A stretch of 64,000 nucleotides of DNA from RFXV01 sp038150465 (GTDB lineage: Bacteria > Bacteroidota > Bacteroidia > Flavobacteriales > Schleiferiaceae): contig JAYOTP010000004.1 of assembly GCA_038150465.1 (NCBI GenBank), forward strand, positions 43,769 to 107,768, written 5' to 3'. Every line of letters starts with the position of its first letter. Position 1 is the first letter of the stretch. The notes under the pieces were generated by a model. That model was not told the DNA's origin. It searched no databases and worked only from the letters and a program-made list of their open reading frames with translations. The translations under genes and the position numbers were made by a program. Positions 17,630-26,722 of the stretch are shown piece by piece.

Positions 17630-18813
17630 GCATCCTTATTCTTTCCAATAAATCTCCATTTCCGCCCAACGATGGAAGCAGTGTGGCCATTGAGAGCATG
17701 GTTCAGGGCTTTGTGGCGCACGGGCATCAGGTGCATTTGCTGGCCATGAATACGCCGAAGCATCCCAAAAGTCCAGCAGACCTTCCAGAGGAACTGAAGG
17801 AAGAAGTGGAGTTGACCATGGTGGAAGTGGACAACCGACCATACATGGGAAAGGCGCTGTACAATCTGATTTTCAGCACGAGGTCATTTGCCGTTTCGCG
17901 TTTTGATGACAAGGGCTACCGGAAGGCACTTTGCGCTCTGTTGGAGGAGAAACGCTTTGATTTTGTTCAGTTTGAGGGCCTGTCATTGGCGCATTATCTG
18001 GGAGATGTCCGAAAGCAGCACAAGGGGCCGGTCATCCTGCGTGCCCACAATGTGGAGTTCCGCATTTGGGAGCGATCTGCAGCGCATGAGAAAAATGCAT
18101 TGAAAAGGCGCTACCTGCGCATTCAGGCCGAACGGCTCAAGCAGTTCGAGTTGGAGAAGACGGCCCTGTTCGATGCATTGGTTCCCATTACCGAGGTGGA
18201 CAAGCAGGCGTTCAAAGACCTCGGTATATCGGTGCCCAGCCATACGGCCTTCAGTGGACGCGGGTTTTCAACTTCAGAAGAGAAGAGCAGAGAGGGATCT
18301 GCCCGTTTTTTCTTCGTGGGTGCATTCGACTGGCTGCCGAATGCCCAGGGAATGGAATGGCTCCTCCGTGATGTCTGGCCTTTGATTTGTTCAGAAGAAC
18401 CGCAGGCCGAGCTCCATGTGCTGGGCCGGAATTGTCCGGACGGCTTCAAAAAGGTGAAGGGCGTGACCATACATCCCGATCGGCAGGACGCTTCTGGTTT
18501 TTTTCAAGAGTATCAGATCCTGCTCGTGCCGCTCAGATCAGGAAGTGGGCTGCGCATCAAGATCGTGGAAGGCATGAGCCTTGGTAAGGCCGTGGTCTCT
18601 ACTTCCATAGGCGCCGAAGGCATCCCCTGTGTATCCGGGGTGAATTGTCTGATCGCAGACCAGGCAGAAGAATTTGCAGCGCATGCCTTGCAGCTTTTCA
18701 GGGAAGCAGCATTCAGGGAGGAAATGGGCCGGGAGGCCAGAAAAACAGCAAGAAATTATTTCGATCGTGCCAGTATTGGCCGTTCATTGATCGAGTTCTA
18801 TAAGGAGCTTTGA
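17596..18813 (+). CDS. Family 4 (GT-B) glycosyltransferase
   Basis: A 405-residue two-lobe transferase. The N-lobe opens LSILILSNKSPFPPNDGSS and contains RAHNVEFRIWER. The C-lobe has FFVGAFDWLPNAQGMEWLL, then LVPLRSGSGLRIKIVEGMSLGKAVVS, the nucleotide-sugar site typical of GT4 proteins. It would transfer a sugar from NDP- or UDP-sugar to an envelope glycan or lipid at the cytoplasmic face. It overlaps lptF by 34 bases and the next gene starts at its stop, so it belongs to the ftsK-lptF operon and may act on the LPS exported by LptF; that link is inferred from position only. Confidence 0.9.
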   Translation: MARQKGKEERLSILILSNKSPFPPNDGSSVAIESMVQGFVAHGHQVHLLAMNTPKHPKSPADLPEELKEEVELTMVEVDNRPYMGKALYNLIFSTRSFAVSRFDDKGYRKALCALLEEKRFDFVQFEGLSLAHYLGDVRKQHKGPVILRAHNVEFRIWERSAAHEKNALKRRYLRIQAERLKQFELEKTALFDALVPITEVDKQAFKDLGISVPSHTAFSGRGFSTSEEKSREGSARFFFVGAFDWLPNAQGMEWLLRDVWPLICSEEPQAELHVLGRNCPDGFKKVKGVTIHPDRQDASGFFQEYQILLVPLRSGSGLRIKIVEGMSLGKAVVSTSIGAEGIPCVSGVNCLIADQAEEFAAHALQLFREAAFREEMGREARKTARNYFDRASIGRSLIEFYKEL

Positions 18814-19979
18814 TGATGTGGATCATTTCCATACTATTCATCGCACCCGTGGTCCACAGCTATGTGCTGTACCCACTGTCCTTAAGGCTTTTGGCCGCGC
18901 TTCGCAACAACGGATCGAAGAGCGGTGATGATCAGGCAGCTGGGCACCGTCCCAAGCTCAGTTTGCTGATTGCCGCACGGAATGAAGCGGCGGTATTGCC
19001 CGGAAAATTCCAAAGCATTGTCGATTCCAATTATCCTTTGACGGACTTGGAGGTCCTGATCGGTTCGGATGCGAGTACGGATGCGACCGCGGCTTTGGTA
19101 GGCGAGTGGCAGGAGCGATTCCCCTCCTTTCGTTTGATCGAATTCTCCGAGCGACAGGGCAAGTCGGCCATACTCAACGCTCTGGCGTTAGAAGCCCGAT
19201 ACGATTGGCTCGTCTGCACCGATGCCAATGTGCTGCACGATCCGGATTGCTTCGATGAATTGGTGCTGAAGGCCCAGCGCCAAGGGGCAGATGCAGTGGG
19301 TGCAGAGATCCGATACATGGAACATGCTGCCGCGCCTGTGGCCAGTGATGAAGACCGTTTTCTGCGCTTTGAGAACAGACTCAAGAGGAACGAGTCAAAA
19401 TGCTGGGAAGCGGTGATGGGTTTGGAGGGAAGTTGCTACCTGATCCGTAAAGCAAGCATGCCCGAGCTGCCAGTATCGGCCATTGTAGATGATTTTTATG
19501 TGGGCATGTCCGTCCTGCTTGCAGGAGGCAAGGTGCTTTGGAATCAAGATGCCCTGGCATTTGAAGAAGTGTCGCGCTCGGAAGCCGAGGAATACCGGAG
19601 GAAAGTCCGTATTTCCAAGGGGAATTTTCAAAACCTCAAATGGTTCTTAAGCCGCGTTCTCTCAAGAGGAGGGCCTGCTGCCTATGCCTTCATCTCACAC
19701 AAGGTCTTTCGCTGGCTGACACCCGTTTTCCTGCTTGGGAGCACAGTGGCCTTGTCCGTTGCGCTGCTGCGATCAGATGTGCCGTCGGCCATCCTTTGGA
19801 GCCTGGGCTCTGCCATTTTCCTGCTCTTCCTTCCACTTGCTCGAAGGCTCCCGCTGCTGCGTTCTCTTCGGCATTGGCTGTTGATGAACATTGCCTTGCT
19901 GCACGGCTTAATATTGCATATTCGAAACAAGGGGGGCTATGTCTGGGAACCGACCAATAGAGACCAACAAGGCATTTGA
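18813..19979 (+). CDS. Membrane-bound family 2 glycosyltransferase
   Basis: A 388-residue GT2 enzyme of the processive/NodC-like layout: one N-terminal helix (IISILFIAPVVHSYVLYPL), a GT-A domain (SLLIAARNEAAVLP, IGSDASTDATA, VCTDANVLHDP, then EEVSRSEAEEYRRKVRISKGNFQNL with the acceptor-site region) and two or three C-terminal helices (about 295-370). It would extend or start a polysaccharide at the inner membrane. The ATG at 18813 shares a base with the upstream stop; the 3' end overlaps ribB by 41 bases. Confidence 0.88.
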   Translation: MMWIISILFIAPVVHSYVLYPLSLRLLAALRNNGSKSGDDQAAGHRPKLSLLIAARNEAAVLPGKFQSIVDSNYPLTDLEVLIGSDASTDATAALVGEWQERFPSFRLIEFSERQGKSAILNALALEARYDWLVCTDANVLHDPDCFDELVLKAQRQGADAVGAEIRYMEHAAAPVASDEDRFLRFENRLKRNESKCWEAVMGLEGSCYLIRKASMPELPVSAIVDDFYVGMSVLLAGGKVLWNQDALAFEEVSRSEAEEYRRKVRISKGNFQNLKWFLSRVLSRGGPAAYAFISHKVFRWLTPVFLLGSTVALSVALLRSDVPSAILWSLGSAIFLLFLPLARRLPLLRSLRHWLLMNIALLHGLILHIRNKGGYVWEPTNRDQQGI

Positions 19980-21093
19980 CAGCATCGAGTCTGCTGTGGA
20001 AGACATCCGCATGGGTCGGATGGTCATCGTAGTGGACGACGAGCAGCGCGAAAATGAGGGGGATCTGGTAGCGGCTGCAGAATGTGTAACGCCTGAAATG
20101 ATCAATTTCATGGCCTCCAAAGGCCGCGGACTGATCTGTACGCCCCTGCTCGAATCGCGCTGTAAGGAATTGGATCTCAATCCAATGGTTCAGCGAAATA
20201 CGGAATTCCATCAGACGGCCTTCACCGTTTCTGTCGATCTGATCGGTCAGGGTGTGACCACAGGGATCAGCGCATCCGACCGGGCCAAGACCATACAGTC
20301 CTTGGTGGACGATGCAACACGGCCAGAAGACCTCGCGCGTCCCGGGCACATTTTTCCGCTTCAGGCAAAGAGAGGCGGCGTTCTCAGGCGGTCCGGACAT
20401 ACGGAAGCCTCCATCGATCTGGCCCGACTGGCCGGATTGAAACCCGCTGGGGTGATCGTTGAGATCATGAATGAGGATGGCACCATGGCTCGTCTTCCAG
20501 AGCTCAGGGTCTTTGCACAGGAATTTGGCCTGAAGTTGATCACCATCGAAGATCTGATCGCCTACCGAATGGAGACAGAATCCCTCATCGACCTGAAAGA
20601 GGAATTCACTCTGTCCACTTCGTTCGGATCCTTTCAGCTCAAAGCCTTTGAACAGCGTACCAATAAGCAGCTGCACATCAGTTTGAGCATGGGGGAGTGG
20701 GAAGCCGATGAACAGGTGCTTGTCCGCATGCATTCTGCGGCCATGCAGGGCAATGTGTTCCACTTGTTGACCTCGGGGCAGGTGGGCTCACTTGAGCGAG
20801 CACTTCGCAGGGTGTCTGAAGAAGGCAAGGGCGTATTGGTCTATATGAATCAGAAAGGAAGCGAAGAAGATCTCCTGAAGCATCTGCGTGCCTACAAAGA
20901 AGGCCATGAGTCGCAGGACGATCAGCCAAAGGTGAGTTTTGCAAAAGACGCCCGTGATTTTGGTATCGGAGCGCAGATACTGCACCATTTGGGCGTCAAG
21001 AACATTCGCCTGCTGACCAACCACCCCATGAAACGCGTGGGCATTGAGGGCTATGGGCTGCGCATCGTGGAGAACATCCAGATGAAGGCGTAA
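19939..21093 (+). CDS. ribB: 3,4-dihydroxy-2-butanone 4-phosphate synthase fused to a degenerate GTP cyclohydrolase II domain (RibBX-like)
   Basis: A 384-residue protein. Residues 1-210 are a complete RibB domain that makes the four-carbon unit of riboflavin from ribulose 5-phosphate: DDEQRENEGDLV, GLICTPL, TGISASDRA, RPGHIFPLQA and RSGHTEASIDLARLAGL are intact. Residues 211-384 follow the RibA fold, but the zinc-cysteine region (normally CLTGD..GSLRCDCG) reads AAMQGNVFHLLTSGQVGS with no cysteine, and the catalytic RQEGRGIG segment reads NQKGSEEDLL. The second half is therefore unlikely to open GTP. It lies last in the ftsK-lptF operon. Confidence 0.88.
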   Translation: MSGNRPIETNKAFDSIESAVEDIRMGRMVIVVDDEQRENEGDLVAAAECVTPEMINFMASKGRGLICTPLLESRCKELDLNPMVQRNTEFHQTAFTVSVDLIGQGVTTGISASDRAKTIQSLVDDATRPEDLARPGHIFPLQAKRGGVLRRSGHTEASIDLARLAGLKPAGVIVEIMNEDGTMARLPELRVFAQEFGLKLITIEDLIAYRMETESLIDLKEEFTLSTSFGSFQLKAFEQRTNKQLHISLSMGEWEADEQVLVRMHSAAMQGNVFHLLTSGQVGSLERALRRVSEEGKGVLVYMNQKGSEEDLLKHLRAYKEGHESQDDQPKVSFAKDARDFGIGAQILHHLGVKNIRLLTNHPMKRVGIEGYGLRIVENIQMKA

Positions 21094-21136
21094 ATCGCTT
21101 CAACTTCCTTCTTCCAATCTGCGCATTTCGTCCTTC

Positions 21137-22762
21137 TCAGCCGAGAAAGGGATATCGGTAGTCCGTTGGAGGGACCAGGGTTTCTTTAATTGTCCGTGCG
21201 TTCACCCAGCGCAAAAGATTCAAATAGGAGCCCGCCTTGTCGTTCGTTCCCGAACCGCGCGCACCGCCAAAAGGCTGCTGACCCACCACCGCACCTGTGG
21301 GCTTATCGTTGATGTAGAAATTCCCAGCGGCATTTTCCAGGATCCGAGTTGCCTCTTCCGCGGCATAGCGGTCTTTGCTGAAGATCGCACCGGTGAGAGC
21401 GTATTCCGAAGTGGAATCCACCAGTTCGAGGGTGCGGTGCCAATCGGCATCCTCGTAGACATAGATCGTGAGCACAGGGCCGAAGATCTCTTCTACCATG
21501 GACTTGTACTTTGGATCGCTCGTGACCACCACAGTAGGTTCAATGAAGTAGCCTTGGCTGTCGTCGTACCCTCCGCCGACGATGATCTCCGCATCGGCCG
21601 AGGCTTTCGCATGGTCGATATAGGAAGAGATCTTGTCAAAGGCCTTTTGATCGATCACCGCATTGATGAAATTCGAGAAGTCGTCCGGACGGCCCATTTT
21701 GAAGGAGGAAACATCCTTGATGATGCCCTCTTTGATCTCGGGCCAGAGGCTTGCGGGCAGATAGGCCCGTGAGGCCGCCGAACACTTTTGTCCCTGATAC
21801 TCAAAGGCGCCACGGCTCAGGGCAGTCACCACTTCCTGAGGCTCCGCACTGGGATGGGCCACCACGAAGTCCTTGCCGCCCGTCTCTCCCACGATCCTCG
21901 GATAGGCTTTATAGGTATCGATCTCACTGCCGATCTTTTTCCAGAGCCCCTTGAAAACAGAGGTGGAGCCGGTGTAGTGGATGCCGGCAAAGTCGGGATG
22001 CGCAAATATGACCTCACCGGCGACCGGGCCGGAAACGAAGACCAGATTCACCACACCATCCGGCAGTCCGGCTGCTTTGAAGACCTCCATGATGACCTGA
22101 GCGCTGTAGATCTGTGTGTTGGCTGGTTTCCACACGGTCACATTTCCCATCAGAACGGGTGAGGCCGTCAGATTGGCTGCGATCGAGGTGAAATTGAACG
22201 GACTGAGCGCGAAAACAAATCCCTCAAGCGGCCGATATTCCATGCGGTTCCAAATGCCAGGTGCAGATTCGGGCTGGCCCTTGTAGATCTCCGTCATGTA
22301 CTGCACATTGAAACGGAAGAAATCCGCCATTTCGCAGGCTGCGTCGATCTCTGCCTGGAAGGCATTCTTGCTCTGACAAAGCATGGTTGCGGCGTTCATT
22401 CGGTCCCTGAACGGTCCGGCCAAAAGATCAGCGGCTTTCAGGAAGATCGCTGCCCGAGACTCCCAGGGCATACGGCTCCATTTTTCCCGCGCAGCCAGGG
22501 CTGCATCAATGGCTTGAGTAACGTGTTCCGCCTGTCCGCGATGGAAGTGACCGAGTAAATGTTCTCTTTGATGTGGTGGCCGTATCTCTTCCTTCGCATT
22601 CGTGAAAACATCCTTTCCGCCGATGGTCATCGGGATATCGGCCATTTCGTGCATCATCGAACGGTATGTGTTCAATAGGCTTTCCGCTTCAGCACTTCCC
22701 GGTGCATAAGGGCGTACGGGTTCATTGACGGCAGTGGGTACATTGAAAAAGGCATTGGCCAT
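21137..22762 (-). CDS. pruA: L-glutamate gamma-semialdehyde (1-pyrroline-5-carboxylate) dehydrogenase
   Basis: A 541-residue aldehyde dehydrogenase that oxidises glutamate semialdehyde from proline breakdown to glutamate with NAD. Catalytic Cys327 lies in YQGQKCSAASRAY, the general base Glu293 in VGETGGKD and the oxyanion Asn190 in LSPFNFT. Length and N-terminal extension (about 45 residues before the first strand) fit the monofunctional P5C dehydrogenase type 1 family. No proline dehydrogenase gene is next to it in this window. It stands alone on the minus strand, convergent with ribB. Confidence 0.95.
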   Translation of the reverse strand: MANAFFNVPTAVNEPVRPYAPGSAEAESLLNTYRSMMHEMADIPMTIGGKDVFTNAKEEIRPPHQREHLLGHFHRGQAEHVTQAIDAALAAREKWSRMPWESRAAIFLKAADLLAGPFRDRMNAATMLCQSKNAFQAEIDAACEMADFFRFNVQYMTEIYKGQPESAPGIWNRMEYRPLEGFVFALSPFNFTSIAANLTASPVLMGNVTVWKPANTQIYSAQVIMEVFKAAGLPDGVVNLVFVSGPVAGEVIFAHPDFAGIHYTGSTSVFKGLWKKIGSEIDTYKAYPRIVGETGGKDFVVAHPSAEPQEVVTALSRGAFEYQGQKCSAASRAYLPASLWPEIKEGIIKDVSSFKMGRPDDFSNFINAVIDQKAFDKISSYIDHAKASADAEIIVGGGYDDSQGYFIEPTVVVTSDPKYKSMVEEIFGPVLTIYVYEDADWHRTLELVDSTSEYALTGAIFSKDRYAAEEATRILENAAGNFYINDKPTGAVVGQQPFGGARGSGTNDKAGSYLNLLRWVNARTIKETLVPPTDYRYPFLG

Positions 22763-22789
22763 GGTCCGTGGAGGTTTCAGTTTGTCTTG

Positions 22790-22797
22790 CGAACTTA
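22790..22797 (-). promoter_or_regulatory. Candidate -7 element for pruA
   Basis: TAAGTTCG on the minus strand, a TAnnTTTG variant identical to the one at 59923-59930, lies 27 bases before the pruA ATG. No -33 TTG at a good distance. Confidence 0.3.
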
Positions 22798-22844
22798 CAG
22801 TCTATTCATTGACTTGTTCGGGATGGCAGAGTGGTTTTTCAGCC

Positions 22845-25193
22845 CTACCGCCTGATCAGTGTCTCAGTGAAGGACGACGAGCCGTTCTGCAGCCTCAGTA
22901 CATAGGTGCCCCGAGGGATCGTCCAATTCGTCTCCAGTCTTTCTCCTGAGCGAAGTCGGCCCTGATGGATCGAACGCCCCCAGAGATCGAAGAGCGTGTA
23001 GGTCCAATCGGTCTTTGTGGGATTGGTCAGATACAAAGAAGAGGAGAACGGATTTGGGCCCACTTTCACTGGGAGAGAAGCCCAGTCAGGCTCCGTGCTC
23101 AGCGTGCCATTGCTGGCAGCTGGCGTGGGTTGACCGAACAATACCCAAAGCGGCGACCCGTCGTAGGAGCGGCCATAGGAGATGTCTTCTGTTTGCGGGC
23201 CAAAAAGGATCATGTCCACAGTGTCGATCTTCCCTGATTCCTCCCTGAAGAGTCCCACCGATTCTCCATCCTTGGACAATTTGAAGTTGCTGTGCCAGGC
23301 GTGTACATTGTGCTTCTTACTCGCCCAGATCAGCCTGAATTCACCTGGGGCCATCGTCGCAGCTGGAAGTTGCCATTTCCTCGGATCGGTCAGGTCGTCG
23401 CTGAGGAAGTAGTCCGCGAGCCAAATGGGATCGCTGGACAGATTGTGAAGCTCGATCCAGTCGCCAAAATCTCCATCCTCGTCAGAGACGGTCTGCCCAT
23501 TGTCGGCCATGAGTTCATTGATGATCAGCTCGCCAAGGGGGGCGATCTGATGCATTTCGGGCTGGCAGGGCCTACGCCGCTGGTTCTGCGCTGCATCCGT
23601 GGCCACGATCTGGTATTGAATGGAGGCGGGAACCGGCAGATTGACCAGCAGCGTTCCATACACTCCGTTGCCTGCGATCCCGTCGTCGTCCACGCCGTTG
23701 TCGCTCAATGTCTTTGTCTGCAGGCCTGTTCCTGTGTCGAATTCGATCTGCACATTGGGTGTTCCCTCGTCTTCCACTCGAACGGTGACTTTCAGCTCAT
23801 TCGTTGCGCCCGTCCCGCTTATCTGGACATTTTGAAGGATCGGGGCGGCATCGAAGCTGCCCAGCTGGTTCAGGGTATTCGCATGCCGGGCGGACAGGTA
23901 GTCGGAAATGGAGTAGTCCACGTGGCCCATGGACTGCGATCCATTGAAACTGTCGAAGAAGTCGGTTTGATCGAAACCGTAGTCGAGCGTGCGAAAACTG
24001 TCGCTGGCTGCATAGGTGTCGATGCGGTCTCGGATGGAGTCAAGCTGAAGCTGGGTCTGTGCCTGGGTGAAGACAGCCGTCCATTTTCGCAGATAAAAAG
24101 CATAGATCTCCTTGACCTCAGGCAGTTGGAACAGCCTTTGGACCAGGGGAAGATTCATCCCGCTGTTGATCCAGTTCAGTACATCGCGTTGCGCCCAGTC
24201 CTTATTCACCCAATCGATGCCCAGGGTGTTGTCCATGTCGTAGGGAATGAAGTGGAATTTGCCCGTGGCGGGATCGTTGTAGAGATAATAATTGTTCTTG
24301 TTGTAGGCATAGTTGTCCCAGTGGCCGGTGATCACTTCATAGGCGAGGACCTGCAGAAATCCCTCGAGGTCGAAGAGTTCATCCAAAGCACACTCGAGCT
24401 GGTTGAGAGGTGTCTGATCGATCACGGAGATGAGCTGTGCCAAGTCGCTGTAGTCGTCCTCTTGCACATTGGTCTTCAGCTCGTAGGCCCGCCTGCCGTC
24501 GGAGCGGGTGAACTTGTAGTCGTTCGGGTTGCTCGAGATGAATGTGAGGTCTGCTGGCCAGACGCATTTGTACAGATTGCCGTCGTCATTCCCGAAGCGC
24601 GGGCGCAACCAATCGTCATTGATGTGCTCGATGTGGGTATAAAGCCCGTAGTAGCTTCCATTGATGTACAGCTCGGAGTGCCTGGAGCGGGAGACCGGCA
24701 ATTCAAGGATCCTTCCCCATTTCCAGCTGAAAAAGGCCCGGCTCATCGAAGGGTCATTGTGCTGCCCGTTCAAATTGATCTTCTTGACGCCTTTGAACCG
24801 TCTTCCGTCCTGGAAGGCATTCACAGAGATCTTGAATGATTTTTTTTGGGCATTCCTCGAGGTGTTCCCACGAAGCCTGAAGCCCACATCGTGCAGAGTG
24901 TCCGATCCCTGAGCATCTGTGTAGATGGCCGTCACTCGGTACTCGTGGTTGCTGTAGGCATTGGAGGGGTCGAGCAGTGTATTCAAGCTGTCGGTTGGGA
25001 TCAGTACATCGAAGCGGGAAACATTGTCCGGATCGAAGAGCCGGCCATGGGCAGGTTGAGGATATTGAGCGTGGATCGCTTCAACAAAGAGGATGCACGA
25101 GATGAAAAAGAACAGGGCAATAGAAGGTGTACTCCGATCGTGATGATGAGCTCGATCCAAAAGACGGCTCGAAGGATGTGCGTTTGCAGACAT
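22845..25193 (-). CDS. Exported CotH-kinase protein with lamin-tail domain and T9SS sorting tail
   Basis: A 782-residue secreted protein. A signal peptide (ends VEAIHAQ) is followed by a CotH kinase domain (about 55-420) with GFRLRGNTSRN, KKINLNGQHNDPSMSR, YYGLYTHIEHINDDWL and IPYDMDNTLG. An immunoglobulin-like stretch follows at about 450-540, then a lamin-tail domain (INELMADNGQ, DWIELHN) at about 560-680. The last 75 residues form a type IX secretion sorting domain (VGPNPFSSSL, YTLFDLWGR, LRLQNG). CotH domains phosphorylate proteins; here the substrate would be outside the cell or on its surface. Similar proteins are common in marine Bacteroidota. Confidence 0.88.
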   Translation of the reverse strand: MSANAHPSSRLLDRAHHHDRSTPSIALFFFISCILFVEAIHAQYPQPAHGRLFDPDNVSRFDVLIPTDSLNTLLDPSNAYSNHEYRVTAIYTDAQGSDTLHDVGFRLRGNTSRNAQKKSFKISVNAFQDGRRFKGVKKINLNGQHNDPSMSRAFFSWKWGRILELPVSRSRHSELYINGSYYGLYTHIEHINDDWLRPRFGNDDGNLYKCVWPADLTFISSNPNDYKFTRSDGRRAYELKTNVQEDDYSDLAQLISVIDQTPLNQLECALDELFDLEGFLQVLAYEVITGHWDNYAYNKNNYYLYNDPATGKFHFIPYDMDNTLGIDWVNKDWAQRDVLNWINSGMNLPLVQRLFQLPEVKEIYAFYLRKWTAVFTQAQTQLQLDSIRDRIDTYAASDSFRTLDYGFDQTDFFDSFNGSQSMGHVDYSISDYLSARHANTLNQLGSFDAAPILQNVQISGTGATNELKVTVRVEDEGTPNVQIEFDTGTGLQTKTLSDNGVDDDGIAGNGVYGTLLVNLPVPASIQYQIVATDAAQNQRRRPCQPEMHQIAPLGELIINELMADNGQTVSDEDGDFGDWIELHNLSSDPIWLADYFLSDDLTDPRKWQLPAATMAPGEFRLIWASKKHNVHAWHSNFKLSKDGESVGLFREESGKIDTVDMILFGPQTEDISYGRSYDGSPLWVLFGQPTPAASNGTLSTEPDWASLPVKVGPNPFSSSLYLTNPTKTDWTYTLFDLWGRSIHQGRLRSGERLETNWTIPRGTYVLRLQNGSSSFTETLIRR

Positions 25194-25322
25194 TTTTATC
25201 GGTCAGTTACTGTTCCTTCTGCTTTGGTCAATTTAGGAAACTCTTTGCCAGAGGTGAGGTCAAAAATGCTCGGTACAGGCTCAGGAGATTCAAAATACGA
25301 CCGAAAAAACGAGTGTTCTTGT

Positions 25323-25748
25323 TCATTGCGTTTGCGTCGTTGAACCCATGCATCGAATCAATTCCTCCGCGATCGGAATATCTGCAGGAGCGAGTTCTTT
25401 GACGCTGATATCTTTCAAATGGTGCCATTCGGCCGCATCGTGATCGGTCATTCTTCCAATGCTTCCCAATGCGCGGCAGCGGTAGGCCATCAATCGAATG
25501 GATCTCCCCGGATATGCATGGACTGAATCCATGAAGTGGTCTTCCACAGCGACTTCCAGGTCCAGTTCTTCCAGCAGTTCGCGTCGGAGTGCTTCTTCCG
25601 CCGATTCGTTCTCCCTCTTTCCGCCGGGAAATTCCCAATAGCCCTTCAGATCGCCATTCATTCGCCGACAGAGAAGCAGCCTGTCTTTCTGGTCAAAGAC
25701 CAGACCGCAGACCACATCAAGAGGTGTTTCTTCTTTGCGATCGGCCAT
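25323..25748 (-). CDS. MutT-like NUDIX hydrolase
   Basis: A 141-residue NUDIX protein with the full box pattern G-x5-E-x7-REL-x-EE-x-L: GGKRENESAEEALRREL followed by LEELDL. The N-terminal DVVCGLVFDQKDRLLLCRR and WEFPGGK match (d)CTP or 8-oxo-dGTP diphosphatases of the MutT group, which clean oxidised nucleotides. Exact substrate is uncertain. The ATG at 25748 overlaps the stop of the upstream sulfur-transport gene (ATGA), so it is translated at the end of that operon. Confidence 0.88.
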   Translation of the reverse strand: MADRKEETPLDVVCGLVFDQKDRLLLCRRMNGDLKGYWEFPGGKRENESAEEALRRELLEELDLEVAVEDHFMDSVHAYPGRSIRLMAYRCRALGSIGRMTDHDAAEWHHLKDISVKELAPADIPIAEELIRCMGSTTQTQ

Positions 25749-26161
25749 CAGTGGGGCAGTCGGTGCCTCAACTTCCCATAGACAAAGGTGCCCAGCACGG
25801 CGCTCAGGATCACCACGGAATACAAAATGAATCCATTCCCCAAAAGGGTGAACAGGGGGCCTGGACATGCTCCGGTGAGTGCCCAGCCGATTCCGAACAA
25901 GCTTCCTCCAAACAGATAGCGCGGAATGCTGAAAGCCTTCGGTTTGAATTCAATGGCCTGTCCGTCGTAGGTGCGGATGCCTTTTCTCTTGATCCATTGG
26001 ACAAAGACAAGGCCGACGCCAAGGGCAGAGCCCATCACTCCGTACATGTGGAAAGAGTGGAAGCGGAACATTTCCTGAATGCGATACCAGGAAATGACCT
26101 CGGATTTGGTCATCACGATGCCAAAGAGAATGCCGAGGAGGAGGAATTTGATCAGCTTCAT
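25748..26161 (-). CDS. YeeE/YedE-type sulfur transporter half (DUF6691)
   Basis: A 137-residue membrane protein with four hydrophobic helices. It opens IKFLLLGILFGIVMTKSEVISWYRIQEMF and carries the conserved GACPGPLF motif with a cysteine in a re-entrant position (about residue 100). It matches the C-terminal half of YeeE/TsuA thiosulfate transporters; the other half is the next gene upstream, three bases away. Together they could rebuild one transporter for thiosulfate or another reduced sulfur anion. It overlaps MutT by ATGA. Confidence 0.85.
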   Translation of the reverse strand: MKLIKFLLLGILFGIVMTKSEVISWYRIQEMFRFHSFHMYGVMGSALGVGLVFVQWIKRKGIRTYDGQAIEFKPKAFSIPRYLFGGSLFGIGWALTGACPGPLFTLLGNGFILYSVVILSAVLGTFVYGKLRHRLPH

Positions 26162-26164
26162 GAC

Positions 26165-26722
26165 TTAAAAGATCAAGGGAAAGAGGAAGTGGGTCATGAG
26201 AAGACCGCCCGCAAAAAATCCGATCGCAGCGATCAGGGAGGGCAGTTGCAGGTCGGCCAGACCACTGATGGCATGTCCCGAAGTACAGCCGCCCGCCCAG
26301 CGTGTGCCAAATCCAACAAAAAAACCGCCGAGGACCATAACGATCAAGCCTTTGGCTGTCAAAAGGCTGCTCCAGCTGAAAAGATCTTCAGGCAAAAAAG
26401 AACCATCGAAGACGATGCCCAGTTCCGACAGTTCTTCAACCGTTCTCGGGTCGAGTTGAAGCGGTTCGGGGCTGCTCAAAAAATGAGCGGCCAAATAGCC
26501 GCCGATCACTGCGCCACCCACGAAAACAAGGTTCCAGTTCTGGGACCTCCAGTCGAAATCAAAGAAGTCACAGTTCTTACCCGCACCACCGATCGAACAT
26601 AAACTCCGCAGGGTGGAACTGACCCCAAAGCTCTTTCCCGTCCACAAGAGCAGGAACATGACCACTGCGATCGACGGGCCGGCGACATACCAGGGCCAGG
26701 GCTGACTGAGCAGTTCGATCAT
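26165..26722 (-). CDS. YeeE/YedE-type sulfur transporter half
   Basis: A 185-residue membrane protein with about five helices. It has the cysteines expected of the N-terminal part of YeeE/TsuA: STLRSLCSIGG (about residue 42) and RWAGGCTSGHAISGLADLQLPS (about 146). In TsuA, separate cysteines pass thiosulfate through the channel by short-lived hydrogen bonds. With the downstream DUF6691 protein it makes a likely two-part transporter. The upstream neighbour is the persulfide dioxygenase-rhodanese gene, which fits uptake or release of thiosulfate or sulfide oxidation products. Confidence 0.87.
   Translation of the reverse strand: MIELLSQPWPWYVAGPSIAVVMFLLLWTGKSFGVSSTLRSLCSIGGAGKNCDFFDFDWRSQNWNLVFVGGAVIGGYLAAHFLSSPEPLQLDPRTVEELSELGIVFDGSFLPEDLFSWSSLLTAKGLIVMVLGGFFVGFGTRWAGGCTSGHAISGLADLQLPSLIAAIGFFAGGLLMTHFLFPLIF

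Noticed and set aside
23292..24839. 515-residue plus-strand frame inside the CotH gene
   Set aside because: Antisense of a protein with clear CotH, LTD and T9SS motifs; the translated frame has low-complexity valine and histidine repeats with no domain.
25589..26602. 337-residue plus-strand frame across MutT and the YeeE genes
   Set aside because: Runs antisense to three genes with strong motifs; the product is a charged, unstructured shadow.
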